Assembly (NCBI GenBank): GCA_023391105.1
Contig: JAEWBO010000026.1
Coordinates: forward strand, 1-28,558
Direction: 5' to 3'
DNA: 28,558 nucleotides
Source: Bacillota bacterium
Lineage (GTDB): Bacteria > Bacillota > Clostridia > Christensenellales > SZUA-584
Shown: positions 15,206 through 23,748 of the stretch, in pieces
Layout: every line of letters begins with the position of its first letter
Numbering within the stretch: position 1 is the stretch's first letter
Notes under the pieces: model-generated
What the model was told of the DNA's origin: nothing
Seen by the model: only the letters and a program-made list of their open reading frames with translations
Database searches by the model: none
Program-made: the position numbers and the translations under genes

Positions 15206-15747
15206 TATACCTGAAGGTCATCAAAGTTACTGAACACGCGGCCTGCCTCCAGCGCCTGCTTATCGTCTTCTTCAAGATCCTTAAAGCCTATATCGATATT
15301 GATATAGATATCCAGCTTGTCAAAACCCGAAGCGGTACGGTAAACAGCCAGATTGTCCCCTGATTTTTTTAGTATATAATGCTCAGGGCAGTAACACTCA
15401 AAGCTTTTTTTCAGCGCCACCTCTTCTGCTGAAAACGAAACAATATGCACTTGCGGGTAAGTATCCTGAAGCTGTATGAAGCTAAGCCCGATCATGTCCT
15501 GTTCGGGTTTGGAATCCGCATAGACGTGATGCTTGCACATTTCATACTCATAATCCCATGTGATGACAGTATCCTTCGTGATACGGTCGTTGTCTGCACC
15601 CACCTGTACAGCAGGTTCCTCTACATCTTTTTCAGCAACGATACGCGGCTCGCTTTCTGCAATCAGAAAACCTATCAGACCCGCAATAACGACGGTTAGC
15701 AGCATGACGCATAGTATAAAAAATCTCCTGTGCTTGCGAAAGAACAT
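15184..15747 (-). CDS. BofC-like exported or membrane-anchored protein
   Basis: 187 residues with one N-terminal membrane segment (about 8-30, after FFRKHRR), the rest outside the cytoplasm. The body has an ITKDTVITWDYEYEMC segment, four cysteines (one in EMC, then FECYCPEHY), HYILKKSGDNLAVYRT and an acidic end that resembles the BofC C-terminal domain (LEEDDKQALEAGRVFSNFDDLQVYLEEL). BofC in Bacillus is a forespore protein that restrains SpoIVB signalling; the assignment here is by pattern memory. ATG 15747 is the only sensible start; its likely Shine-Dalgarno GGGG lies inside the terminator-like stem that ends yebC. Confidence 0.55.
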   Translation of the reverse strand: MFFRKHRRFFILCVMLLTVVIAGLIGFLIAESEPRIVAEKDVEEPAVQVGADNDRITKDTVITWDYEYEMCKHHVYADSKPEQDMIGLSFIQLQDTYPQVHIVSFSAEEVALKKSFECYCPEHYILKKSGDNLAVYRTASGFDKLDIYINIDIGFKDLEEDDKQALEAGRVFSNFDDLQVYLEELNE

Positions 15748-15783
15748 AAAAATACCCCAAAAGATTTTATCTTTGGGGGTATT
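15746..15783 (-). terminator. Terminator between yebC and the BofC-like gene
   Basis: On the minus strand a 15-base stem (15783-15769 with 15765-15751, one mismatch) and a three-base loop, followed by TTTTTAT. The descending arm carries GGGG six to seven bases before the next ATG (15747). It may therefore end the yebC transcript and also hide the next gene's ribosome site when read through. Confidence 0.8.
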
Positions 15784-15803
15784 CTTTGTATCAATACCGC
15801 ATT

Positions 15804-16532
15804 TTATTCATCCATCACAGCGTTATGGTAAACGTTTTGAACATCGTCATTGTCTTCGAGCATATCAAGCATCTTTTGTACCTTCTCCTCTATCTCTTCT
15901 GTTACGTCAACGGTATTAGATGGCACAAGCTGAATCTCCGCGATAGCAAAAACATACCCGCTTTTCTCAAGTGCATCATATACCTGAGAAAAAGAAACGG
16001 TATCTGTTGTAATTTCCAACGCATCTTCGTCATCCTGTACGTCCAGCGCGCCCGCGTCCAGCGCAGCGAGCATAAGCTCATCCTCATCGACGCTGTCGCT
16101 TTTTTCAATGACGATCACACCTTTTCTTTCGAACATCCATGCCACACAGCCGGTTGCCCCGAGTGATCCGCCGTTTTTGTCAAAGCTGTGACGAACTTCC
16201 CCTGCCGTTCTGTTGCGGTTATCCGTCAGTGCCTCCACAATAACAGCCACACCGCTGGGTCCGTACCCTTCGTAAACCACGGATTCATAGTTGATATTGC
16301 CAAGCTCACCCGCTGCTTTTTTGATAGAACGAAAAATTGTATCGTTTGGCATGTTGTTGGCCTTGGCTTTGGCCACCACGTCTTTAAGCTTGTTGTTTGA
16401 TTCCGGATCGGAACCGCCTTCTTTCACCGCAACCGCAATCTCTCTGCCTATCTTCGTAAAAATCTTACCGCGTTTGGAATCTGTGCGTTCTTTCTTATGC
16501 TTGATATTCGCCCATTTTGAATGTCCGGACAT
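15804..16532 (-). CDS. yebC: YebC/PmpR (TACO1) family protein
   Basis: 242 residues, full length. Signatures: MSGHSKWANIKHKKERTDSKRG at the start, FTKIGREIAVAVKEGG, NNMPNDTIFRSIKKA, VYEGYGPSGVAVIVEALTDNRNRT and GGSLGATGCVAWMF. The family is reported both as DNA-binding regulator and as a ribosome-associated translation factor. ATG 16532 follows GAGGTG. A SigA-like promoter lies just upstream and a strong terminator follows, so it is probably a single-gene transcript. Confidence 0.95.
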   Translation of the reverse strand: MSGHSKWANIKHKKERTDSKRGKIFTKIGREIAVAVKEGGSDPESNNKLKDVVAKAKANNMPNDTIFRSIKKAAGELGNINYESVVYEGYGPSGVAVIVEALTDNRNRTAGEVRHSFDKNGGSLGATGCVAWMFERKGVIVIEKSDSVDEDELMLAALDAGALDVQDDEDALEITTDTVSFSQVYDALEKSGYVFAIAEIQLVPSNTVDVTEEIEEKVQKMLDMLEDNDDVQNVYHNAVMDE

Positions 16533-16559
16533 ATGTCACCTCTAAAATAATCTCTTGGT

Positions 16560-16589
16560 ATCATAACATAAAAGGATTATATGTGACAA
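16560..16589 (-). promoter_or_regulatory. SigA-type promoter of yebC
   Basis: On the minus strand, -35 TTGTCA (16589-16584), an 18-base spacer and -10 TATGAT (16565-16560), five of six consensus bases each. It starts immediately after the yunB stop at 16593. Confidence 0.55.
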
Positions 16590-16592
16590 TGG

Positions 16593-17267
16593 TTATTGCA
16601 TCATACTGTCTGGCAGAAGGTTAAGCATATCGTCTGTGTCATCCACCTCCACATAGCTTTGCGGAACATCACCGATGATAATGGTCTCGGAGATAAGAAC
16701 TTGTGAAGAAATCTCGACTGTTTGAGACGAGCTGCCAATAAGAATACGAATAGATGCGTTTAAAACAAGATAGATTTTATGACGCGTCTGATTGATGCCC
16801 GCCGCTTCGAATTCGGTCATAAAGTCTGTGGTGACCGAACCCACAGGTTCTACCCTGACGACAACAGCCGGCCCTCGCCCGGACATCAACTGGCCGCCCA
16901 AGATGGTTCCGATGGGTATTTTTATTCCCTGTTCGCCTATATTCAGTATTTTATCCTGGGCAGCGATGGCAGTGTTTGCCGCAAGGTTGTTCATCAGTAC
17001 TGCATTGGCGGAAATGAGTGTGATATTGCCTTCCTTGTCTTTTTGAATATTAATGAGGTCTGTATACGTCACGCCGGAACCCACGGTTTCACGAACAGCC
17101 TCGTTCATGGACTTCACCGCGATAGCACGAAGACGCGCTTCGGACAAACTCAATATGGTTGGCCTTATGGCATCATCGATAATGATATAGCCAACAGTTA
17201 CCAAAATAAGCAGCAGCAAAGCGAACCATGCTTTCAAATGCCTTTTACGAGCTTTCATTCCCATCAC
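16593..17267 (-). CDS. yunB: Sporulation protein YunB
   Basis: 224 residues with one N-terminal membrane helix (about 12-31) and an extracytoplasmic body. Family features: ARLRAIAVKSMNEAVRETV, YTDLINIQKDKEGNITLISANAVLMN, IPIGTILGGQLMSGRGP and a final domain with INQTRHKIYLVLN and VLISETIIIGDVPQSYVEV. In Bacillus yunB is a SigE-regulon gene needed for efficient sporulation; its biochemical role is unknown. ATG 17267 lies five bases after AGGTG, and a second ATG is the next codon. I could not find a convincing SigE promoter in 17268-17398. Divergent from the first PBP gene. Confidence 0.85.
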   Translation of the reverse strand: MMGMKARKRHLKAWFALLLLILVTVGYIIIDDAIRPTILSLSEARLRAIAVKSMNEAVRETVGSGVTYTDLINIQKDKEGNITLISANAVLMNNLAANTAIAAQDKILNIGEQGIKIPIGTILGGQLMSGRGPAVVVRVEPVGSVTTDFMTEFEAAGINQTRHKIYLVLNASIRILIGSSSQTVEISSQVLISETIIIGDVPQSYVEVDDTDDMLNLLPDSMMQ

Positions 17268-17357
17268 CTATTTAAAGCTATGCGCGGCACTTCATTACCA
17301 TCACAAAATCTGAAAATGTAAATAAATATCGATTATGGTGTCGTGAGGGTTGATTTA

Positions 17358-17366
17358 TGGTATAAT
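17358..17366 (+). promoter_or_regulatory. Extended -10 promoter of the first PBP gene
   Basis: TGG directly before a perfect TATAAT (17361-17366) makes an extended -10; no good -35 is seen 17 bases upstream. Expected start near 17373, about 26 bases before the ATG at 17399, with AAGGTG as ribosome site. Confidence 0.45.
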
Positions 17367-17398
17367 TAAAAAACTAAAAACAGATAAGGTGTCGTTAC

Positions 17399-20398
17399 AT
17401 GTTTGAAGAAAACAATACGCGTTCAAATAAACCGAAACGAAATCCGTTAAAAACCATTGCTAAGAAAATCGTGGTGTTTTTTGTGTCGGCCGGTCAAGCG
17501 ATTAAGCTTGTTTTCCATAAAGCCACTGCCGCGTTTCATATATCCCGGAAAAACAGTCATAACATAAGCTCAAGCGCAACGTCGGAAACGGTTGTGTTTG
17601 ATCATGTGCCGACTAATGGCCATCGGGCGCATGCTCCTTCAGCGCGGCTTCAGGAAACAAGAGCTGTTCCGCATATATCCAAAGAGCATTTATCGGGCGA
17701 AGGCAAGGAGCATATTAACATGTTCCGCCCACGCAGGCAAAAAAACGGTGTATTCATCAGCGTACTGCTGACCTCTTTTAAGCTTATCCTTGTCGGTGTG
17801 TTCATGGTCGGCGCCGCAGGTGTGGGTACGATTGTCGGTGTTGCCAAGGCTTACATGGAAACGACGCCGACGCTGGACACAGAAAGGATTGAAGATCAGG
17901 CTGAGACATCTTACATATATGATATGAATGGCGAGCAAATCACCGCATACACAGGTATTGAGAACAGAGATTGGGCAAGCCTTGATGAAATCCCTATAAA
18001 GCTTCAACAGGCTGTTGTCGCCATTGAGGATGTGCGTTTTTATAATCACGACGGTGTGGATTTAAAGCGGCTTTTGGGTGCGTTTCTCAGCAATCTGATG
18101 AATGATAATGTTCAGGGCGGCAGCACCATCACCCAGCAGTTGATTAAAAACAGGATGCTCACCACGGAGCGTACGTATAAGAGAAAGATTCAGGAAGCAT
18201 ATCTTGCGATGCAGCTTGAAAAAGAATACAACAAGGATCAGATACTCGAAGCCTATATGAATACAATATTCCTGGGTGGATCAAATTATGGCGTAAAAGC
18301 AGCGGCACAGGATTATTTCCATAAAAGCCTGGATCAATTAACGCTCAGAGAGAGTGCTATGCTCGCCGGTATCACGCAATATCCGTATTCATATGATCCG
18401 CGCCGTAGCTTCTATGTAAAGAAAGATCCTAAGCCTGTCAATGACCGCACGGATAAAGTTTTGATGCAGATGTATAAAGCAGGCTATATCACGAAGGAAG
18501 AATATGAGCAAGCGCTGAAGGAATCTGTTTTCGTTTATGATACGGCCGATGTATCCAAGATGTATGAATATCCTTATTTTGTGGAATACGCCGTTTACGA
18601 TGTGATTACCCACTTTTTAAAGCTGCGCGGCTTGCAGGATACAAAGGAAAATCGTGCAGACATTGAAAACGAGATACGCACAAGCGGCTACAAAATATAT
18701 ACAACAGTCGATCCGAAGGTTCAGATTGCACTGCAAGACAGCATCAACAACTGGGATGATTATCCTGAACTCGAAGATGAAAGCAAAGCCATAAAACAAT
18801 CACCAAATGCAGACGGCAGTGTGACGGAGACGGTGCAGCCACAGGCTGCGGCTGTTATTGTCGATCACAAGACAGGCCAGATAAAAGCCCTGGTAGGCGG
18901 AAGACCCACGCCTGAGGTTAAAAAGACACTGAACCGCGCCTATCAGACGACAATGCCGGTCGGTTCATCCATAAAGCCGATTGCCGTGTATGCTCCCGCG
19001 ATAGATAAAGGCGCTTCCGACGGAACGATTGTGCCCAATATGCCTGTCAAAATAGAAGGCTGGGACGACGGCGGAAAAGGATATCCGTCGGGCGGCGCTT
19101 CAAAATACGGCCCCGTCACTTTGCGCACAGCATTGGTCAGTTCTTTGAACAGCGCAACAGCGTTTACGCTTTTGGATCTCGTCAAATTGGATGATTCATA
19201 TAACTATCTCGTGGAGATGGGAATTAATCCGAATCATATTCAAAAGACAGGCTCTGGCCTCGCGCTTGGCACGTCGGGAATCACGCCTGTTGAAATGGCA
19301 GGTGCTTTCGCAACAATCGCCAACGGGGGCGTATATAAGGAGCCCCTCGCTTTTACAGAGGTCAGAGACAAGCATAACAATGTGATACTCAGCGCCGATG
19401 ATGTGCGGGTTGAGAACCCGGTATTTAAGGAATCAACCGCTTTTATCGTAGCAGATATGCTTGTTAACGCTGTAAAAAGCGGTACAGGCACCAAAGCGAA
19501 AATTGACGGCATGACGATAGGCGGAAAGACAGGCACCAATCAGGATGCAAAAGGCGTCTTTTTCGCAGGTATTTCGCCTTACTATACGGCGACGCTCTGG
19601 ATTGGTCACGACGATTATGCACCGCTAAAGAGCGATGTATACGCGTCCAGCAGCGCGGCTCCGCTCTGGAAGGACTTTATGTCCAAAATACTGGAAGGCA
19701 TGCCAGATGCGAAAATCATCGATAAGACACCTGAAGAGCTGGGGCTTGTCAGTGTAGGAATATGCTCGGTAACCGGAAAGCGCGCAACTGAGGCGTGCAA
19801 AGCGGATCAGCATCATCCCCCGCAACAAGCTTATTACGTGCAGGGAACGCAGCCCGCCGAAGAATGTGACGCTCATCAGCTTATTACAACCTGTCCGGTA
19901 ACCGGCAAGATTGCCACGCCATATTGCGATCAGTCACTTGGGCAGCAGTCATATTTATACCTGCCTGCCGACTCGATTTACTGGCGGTTCAGATCGGATG
20001 AGGAACGTAACAAATATATGCCGAACCTTAGGCTGACACCTGAAATCGGAGTTCCGATTACGCAGCTTGATCCAAGTGATCCAAGCTATTACCAATATTA
20101 CTGTGAGATCCACAATGTCGCATGGGCACAGGAACAAACAAACAGATCAAATGCGATTAACAGTGCCAACGCCCAGATTGGCGAATCTAACAACGTGTTA
20201 TCGAATCCGATCTATGTGATGTCAAGCGAGGATAATAACCGCCTGACAACTAAGATCGGCGAACTCCAGCAGCTCATCGCTGATGTGACATCCACATCGG
20301 GCGCGATAGAGCAAAAAACTTCTGAGCTAAAGTCGCTCACAGACAGGCTTATGGCTTTGTATACACCGACGTCAACGCCAACGCCGACAGAACCATAG
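17399..20398 (+). CDS. Class A penicillin-binding protein (PBP1a-type)
   Basis: Bifunctional peptidoglycan synthase, 999 residues. A long basic cytoplasmic tail (1-117) precedes one membrane helix (about 118-150). The GT51 domain has EDVRFYNHDG with catalytic Glu210, GGSTITQQLIKN and EKEYNKDQILEAYMN. The transpeptidase motifs are S523-SIK, S582-LN and K710-TGT. After it come two Cys pairs in similar CSVTGKRATEAC and CPVTGKIATPYC units (about 780-850), a stretch of coiled-coil character and a Thr/Pro-rich end. The long N-tail, paired-cysteine repeat and C-tail exceed a minimal PBP1a. It converges on the second class A PBP gene, eight bases apart, with no terminator I can see between them. Confidence 0.95.
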   Translation: MFEENNTRSNKPKRNPLKTIAKKIVVFFVSAGQAIKLVFHKATAAFHISRKNSHNISSSATSETVVFDHVPTNGHRAHAPSARLQETRAVPHISKEHLSGEGKEHINMFRPRRQKNGVFISVLLTSFKLILVGVFMVGAAGVGTIVGVAKAYMETTPTLDTERIEDQAETSYIYDMNGEQITAYTGIENRDWASLDEIPIKLQQAVVAIEDVRFYNHDGVDLKRLLGAFLSNLMNDNVQGGSTITQQLIKNRMLTTERTYKRKIQEAYLAMQLEKEYNKDQILEAYMNTIFLGGSNYGVKAAAQDYFHKSLDQLTLRESAMLAGITQYPYSYDPRRSFYVKKDPKPVNDRTDKVLMQMYKAGYITKEEYEQALKESVFVYDTADVSKMYEYPYFVEYAVYDVITHFLKLRGLQDTKENRADIENEIRTSGYKIYTTVDPKVQIALQDSINNWDDYPELEDESKAIKQSPNADGSVTETVQPQAAAVIVDHKTGQIKALVGGRPTPEVKKTLNRAYQTTMPVGSSIKPIAVYAPAIDKGASDGTIVPNMPVKIEGWDDGGKGYPSGGASKYGPVTLRTALVSSLNSATAFTLLDLVKLDDSYNYLVEMGINPNHIQKTGSGLALGTSGITPVEMAGAFATIANGGVYKEPLAFTEVRDKHNNVILSADDVRVENPVFKESTAFIVADMLVNAVKSGTGTKAKIDGMTIGGKTGTNQDAKGVFFAGISPYYTATLWIGHDDYAPLKSDVYASSSAAPLWKDFMSKILEGMPDAKIIDKTPEELGLVSVGICSVTGKRATEACKADQHHPPQQAYYVQGTQPAEECDAHQLITTCPVTGKIATPYCDQSLGQQSYLYLPADSIYWRFRSDEERNKYMPNLRLTPEIGVPITQLDPSDPSYYQYYCEIHNVAWAQEQTNRSNAINSANAQIGESNNVLSNPIYVMSSEDNNRLTTKIGELQQLIADVTSTSGAIEQKTSELKSLTDRLMALYTPTSTPTPTEP

Positions 20399-20406
20399 CC
20401 ATAGAA

Positions 20407-22773
20407 TTACGGCATATAGTTTTCTTCAGGCAAAACATCAATTCTGATACTTGAGGAGGGCGGCCCACAAAGGCGCTCTCCTTCCATTTCTATCTCAGGA
20501 TGCACGGGAACCACATAGTAATCGTAAGTATGGGCGTATTCCGCAGTAAAATCATTGACCGTTATCTTAGATGTTGCCCCCGCATATTCACCAATCGTTT
20601 CAATAGATCCGTATGATACGTCTTTTCGCATAATCCTGTATATAATAAAGCTTTCCTTGGGCGTGAAGCTTAAGTAAGGCAAGCCGCCATCTCCAAAAGT
20701 GACGCTCAAATCATCGGGAGGTGAAGGAACAGCCCAATAAGATGTGTATTGAGAAGGCGCGTTGTCCTCTGGGAAGTATTCCAGCATTGTCTGTTCATCC
20801 GGCGTAAAGGCGCTGGCAAGCAAAGGCTGGCTGCCGTTTTCCAGTGACAGCAGATCAATTCGAGCAGCAACAATATCCTCAGGCTTAGTAAAATCAGGCG
20901 CTTTTTTATCTTTATACACCGCAGAAAAAATCGTTCTAAGAAGCACTGCAGGATAAGTGCCGCCGGTCACATCGGATGGCAGACAGTGCTTCTCGTCTGT
21001 GCTGTCAAAACCCATCCAGCAGCACATTGTATATTCAGGATTATAAGCCACTGTCCATGCGTCTTTGTTGTCTTCCCCCGCTCCGGCTGTTCCTGTTTTT
21101 GCCGCAATGGGTACGCCTTCTACGCTGACGCGTTTTGCCGTGCCTGTCGTGGCGGCGCTCTGCAGCATCGATGTAATCAGAAAAGCTGTTCTGCCTGATA
21201 ACACACTTGTCTTAGTGTAGGGTCGCTTATATATAACTTCGCCTTTGCCGTCTTCGATCTTTGTGATGCATGACGGAATCGAATAGTAGCCTCCATTGGC
21301 GAAAGGAGTAAAGGAATTGGCGAGACAGAGCGGCGAGACGCCGGTCGTAAAGCCGCCCAGCGCCAACGTCAGGCCTTTATCCTTCTTTTCAAACGGAATC
21401 CCTACCTGGGATGCATAAAGCTTTCCGGTTTCCACGCTGAGAGCGTCAAGCGTCCTCACAGCAGGTAGGTTTAAAGATTTTGCTATTGCTTCTCTGAGTG
21501 TCACCCATCCCGCATAATCATCTGTGAAATTTTTTGGTATATAACCATTGAAATCTTCTTTTTCGTCGAGCACAAGTGTGGCCGGGGTATAACCCAGCTT
21601 CTCCATGGCAGGTGCATAGGCGATCACGGGCTTAATCGCCGAACCCGGCTGCCGTTTGATATCGATAGCCCGGTTAATCCCTCGACGTGTTACATAGTCT
21701 CGCCCGCCCATAACAGCCCGGATTTCTCCGGTTTTGCTGTCAAGTATACATACCGCAGCCTGACACTGCTCGTTGTCCGATGCATCTTCAGGAAATTTGT
21801 CCGCGTCCTCAAATATTCGTTCAACCTCTGATTGGAGGCTTTGATCAAGCGTGGAATAAATACGGAAACCGCTCGAAAGCAATTCCTCACTGTCCATCGA
21901 TAATATGTTTTCAGCTTCGGCAAGTATCATATCTGTGAAATATCCGTACTCCACTTCGTTTTTTTCAGTTATTAGCACAGTCTCGGATTTTGCTTCTTTT
22001 TCTTCGCTTTCTGAAATCAATCCCTGGCTTCTCATATTGGTAAGTACGAGGTTTCTGCGTTGTATTGACTTATTCAAGTCTAAATGCGGCGCATAATGAG
22101 AAGGCGCTTTAATCACGCCCGCCAGCATTGCGGCCTGAGCAATTGAAAGGGATTTTGCGCTGATACCAAAGTATGCTTTTGCTGCGGCTTCAATACCATA
22201 CGCGCCGTTTCCGAAATAGATAAAATTCAAGTACATCTCCAGAATCTTGTCTTTGGTATAGACTTGCTCGAGCTTATAAGCCATCACGGCTTCCTGCAGC
22301 TTTCTGGACATGGTTTTTACGCCTGTCAGACTCGTGTTCTTTACAAGCTGTTGCGAAATGGTGCTGGCACCCTGCTTGAAACTGCCGCTTTTCAAGTCTT
22401 CAACAAGCGATCCTACAATACGAATGATATCCACACCGTTGTGTTCATAGAACCGTGCGTCCTCTATTGCGATAAATGCGTTTCTCACATGTTCGGGTAT
22501 TTCATCTATCGTCAAATAAACACGATTCTGATTATTAAAAAGCGCAGCGGTCTCCACACCGTATTTGTCATAGATCAGCAGCGTTTGCTGCATGTCCCCT
22601 ATATTTTTCGGGTTAAATTCCTTCCATTCATCGAGTCCCATTAAATAGGAGAAAACAAAAGCGGTTCCCGATAGCGCCATTGTCAGCCCGACCAGCGTCA
22701 TATATTTAATAACGGTCATGGTTTTATAAAAAATGCGGGATATCCGCCTCTGGCTATGCCTGTGTTTCCCCAT
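20407..22773 (-). CDS. Class A penicillin-binding protein (second paralogue)
   Basis: 788 residues. Short cytoplasmic start (MGKHRHSQRRISR), one membrane helix (about 22-45), GT51 domain with EDARFYEHNG (Glu104), QGASTISQQLVKN and TKDKILEMYLNFIYFG, then the transpeptidase with S378-AIK, S433-LN and K559-TG. The C-terminus (about 680-788) looks like a fibronectin type III-like module rather than the Cys-pair tail of the neighbour. ATG 22773 has GAGG upstream. It is divergent from spoIIAA, in a place where other spore formers may carry a sporulation D,D-carboxypeptidase (dacF); a sporulation role is possible but not shown. Confidence 0.95.
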   Translation of the reverse strand: MGKHRHSQRRISRIFYKTMTVIKYMTLVGLTMALSGTAFVFSYLMGLDEWKEFNPKNIGDMQQTLLIYDKYGVETAALFNNQNRVYLTIDEIPEHVRNAFIAIEDARFYEHNGVDIIRIVGSLVEDLKSGSFKQGASTISQQLVKNTSLTGVKTMSRKLQEAVMAYKLEQVYTKDKILEMYLNFIYFGNGAYGIEAAAKAYFGISAKSLSIAQAAMLAGVIKAPSHYAPHLDLNKSIQRRNLVLTNMRSQGLISESEEKEAKSETVLITEKNEVEYGYFTDMILAEAENILSMDSEELLSSGFRIYSTLDQSLQSEVERIFEDADKFPEDASDNEQCQAAVCILDSKTGEIRAVMGGRDYVTRRGINRAIDIKRQPGSAIKPVIAYAPAMEKLGYTPATLVLDEKEDFNGYIPKNFTDDYAGWVTLREAIAKSLNLPAVRTLDALSVETGKLYASQVGIPFEKKDKGLTLALGGFTTGVSPLCLANSFTPFANGGYYSIPSCITKIEDGKGEVIYKRPYTKTSVLSGRTAFLITSMLQSAATTGTAKRVSVEGVPIAAKTGTAGAGEDNKDAWTVAYNPEYTMCCWMGFDSTDEKHCLPSDVTGGTYPAVLLRTIFSAVYKDKKAPDFTKPEDIVAARIDLLSLENGSQPLLASAFTPDEQTMLEYFPEDNAPSQYTSYWAVPSPPDDLSVTFGDGGLPYLSFTPKESFIIYRIMRKDVSYGSIETIGEYAGATSKITVNDFTAEYAHTYDYYVVPVHPEIEMEGERLCGPPSSSIRIDVLPEENYMP

Positions 22774-22917
22774 CTATGTTATTACCTCTTCAAAATCGCA
22801 CACTGATTACAATGCGCCTCATTTAATCAGTACTTTCCTAAATTTTAGACTCTCCGAAATTAGATAGAATATGTTTATTTGACACCAACCATAATTTAAC
22901 AACAAAACAAGCCATTC

Positions 22918-22960
22918 TTCGCCAAAAGCTCCTAAAGGAAACCTCGCACAGTTCAAGAAT
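22918..22960 (+). promoter_or_regulatory. SigH-type promoter with 0A-like box before spoIIAA
   Basis: AGGA (22936-22939) and GAAT (22957-22960) are 17 bases apart, matching a SigH promoter of the form RnAGGAwwT-N-RnnGAAT. Directly upstream, TTCGCCAAA (22918-22926) differs at one base from the Spo0A box complement TTCGACAAA. Bacillus spoIIA is likewise SigH- and Spo0A-dependent. The start would lie near 22968, with the ATG at 22992. Confidence 0.65.
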
Positions 22961-22991
22961 ACGTTAGGGATTATATGAAAGGACAAAACGT

Positions 22992-23300
22992 ATGCACATA
23001 AGAGTCAAACAGCAAAGTGACTGTATCACCGCACACTTTTACGGTGAGCTTGATCACCACTGCGCGGATCAGGCAAAGGACGAACTTGACAGTCTGATTC
23101 GTCGCTTCAATGATATCAATCTTGTGCTGGACCTTAAGAATTTGAGTTTTATGGACAGCTCCGGGCTAGGCGTGATTCTTGGCAGATACAAAAAGCTTAA
23201 GGACAAAGGCGGCAAATTGTACATCAGAAATGCCAACACACAGATTGAAAAAGTATTTACTGTCAGCGGTATCTATCAAATTATTAAAAAAATTAAGTAA
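22992..23300 (+). CDS. spoIIAA: Anti-sigma F factor antagonist SpoIIAA
   Basis: STAS-domain protein of 102 residues that frees SigF by binding SpoIIAB. The phosphorylation site lies in SFMDSSGLGVILGRYK, with Ser57 matching Bacillus Ser58. First gene of the spoIIA operon; AAAGGA lies eight bases before ATG 22992. It would be dephosphorylated by SpoIIE in the forespore (not in this window). Followed by spoIIAB after 11 bases. Confidence 0.97.
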   Translation: MHIRVKQQSDCITAHFYGELDHHCADQAKDELDSLIRRFNDINLVLDLKNLSFMDSSGLGVILGRYKKLKDKGGKLYIRNANTQIEKVFTVSGIYQIIKKIK

Positions 23301-23311
23301 CGGGGGCTCAT

Positions 23312-23743
23312 ATGGAAATAAAAAACACCATGGAACTAAAGCTGCCCAGCCTGTCGGTTAACGAAGGCTTTGCGCGCAGTGTTGTTGGCGCATTCGCCAC
23401 GCAGCTCGATCCCACGCTGGAGGACATCGCAGATATCAAAACTGCGGTATCGGAAGCGGTGACAAATGCAATTGTTCACGGATATCCGGATAAATTGGGA
23501 GAAATCCGCATCTATGCATCGCTGGAAAGCCGCACGATTAAGGTCGTCGTGCAGGATCAGGGTGTCGGAATCCGCGATATCGAGCAAGCCAGACAACCGT
23601 TTTACAGTACCGCCGGAGATGAATCGCGCTCGGGAATGGGCTTTACAGTCATGGAAACGTTTATGGATGAGGTCAGCATTGATTCGACACCAGGGAAAGG
23701 AACGACGGTGAAGCTTAAGAAAACGATCGCCGCGCAAGGATAG
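23312..23743 (+). CDS. spoIIAB: Anti-sigma F factor SpoIIAB
   Basis: GHKL-type serine kinase and anti-sigma factor, 143 residues. It holds SigF inactive and phosphorylates SpoIIAA. The N box is EAVTNAIVHGY (Glu48, Asn52), the G1 box DQGVGI (82-87), the G2 region RSGMGFTVMETF and the end PGKGTTVKLKK. ATG 23312 follows GGGGG. Five bases separate it from sigF, so the three spoIIA genes are a tight operon. Confidence 0.97.
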   Translation: MEIKNTMELKLPSLSVNEGFARSVVGAFATQLDPTLEDIADIKTAVSEAVTNAIVHGYPDKLGEIRIYASLESRTIKVVVQDQGVGIRDIEQARQPFYSTAGDESRSGMGFTVMETFMDEVSIDSTPGKGTTVKLKKTIAAQG

Positions 23744-23748
23744 ACACA

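Noticed and set aside
22803..22830. CTGATTA/TAATCAG hairpin upstream of the second PBP gene
   Set aside because: Seven-base stem, AT-rich, no further support as an operator or RNA element.
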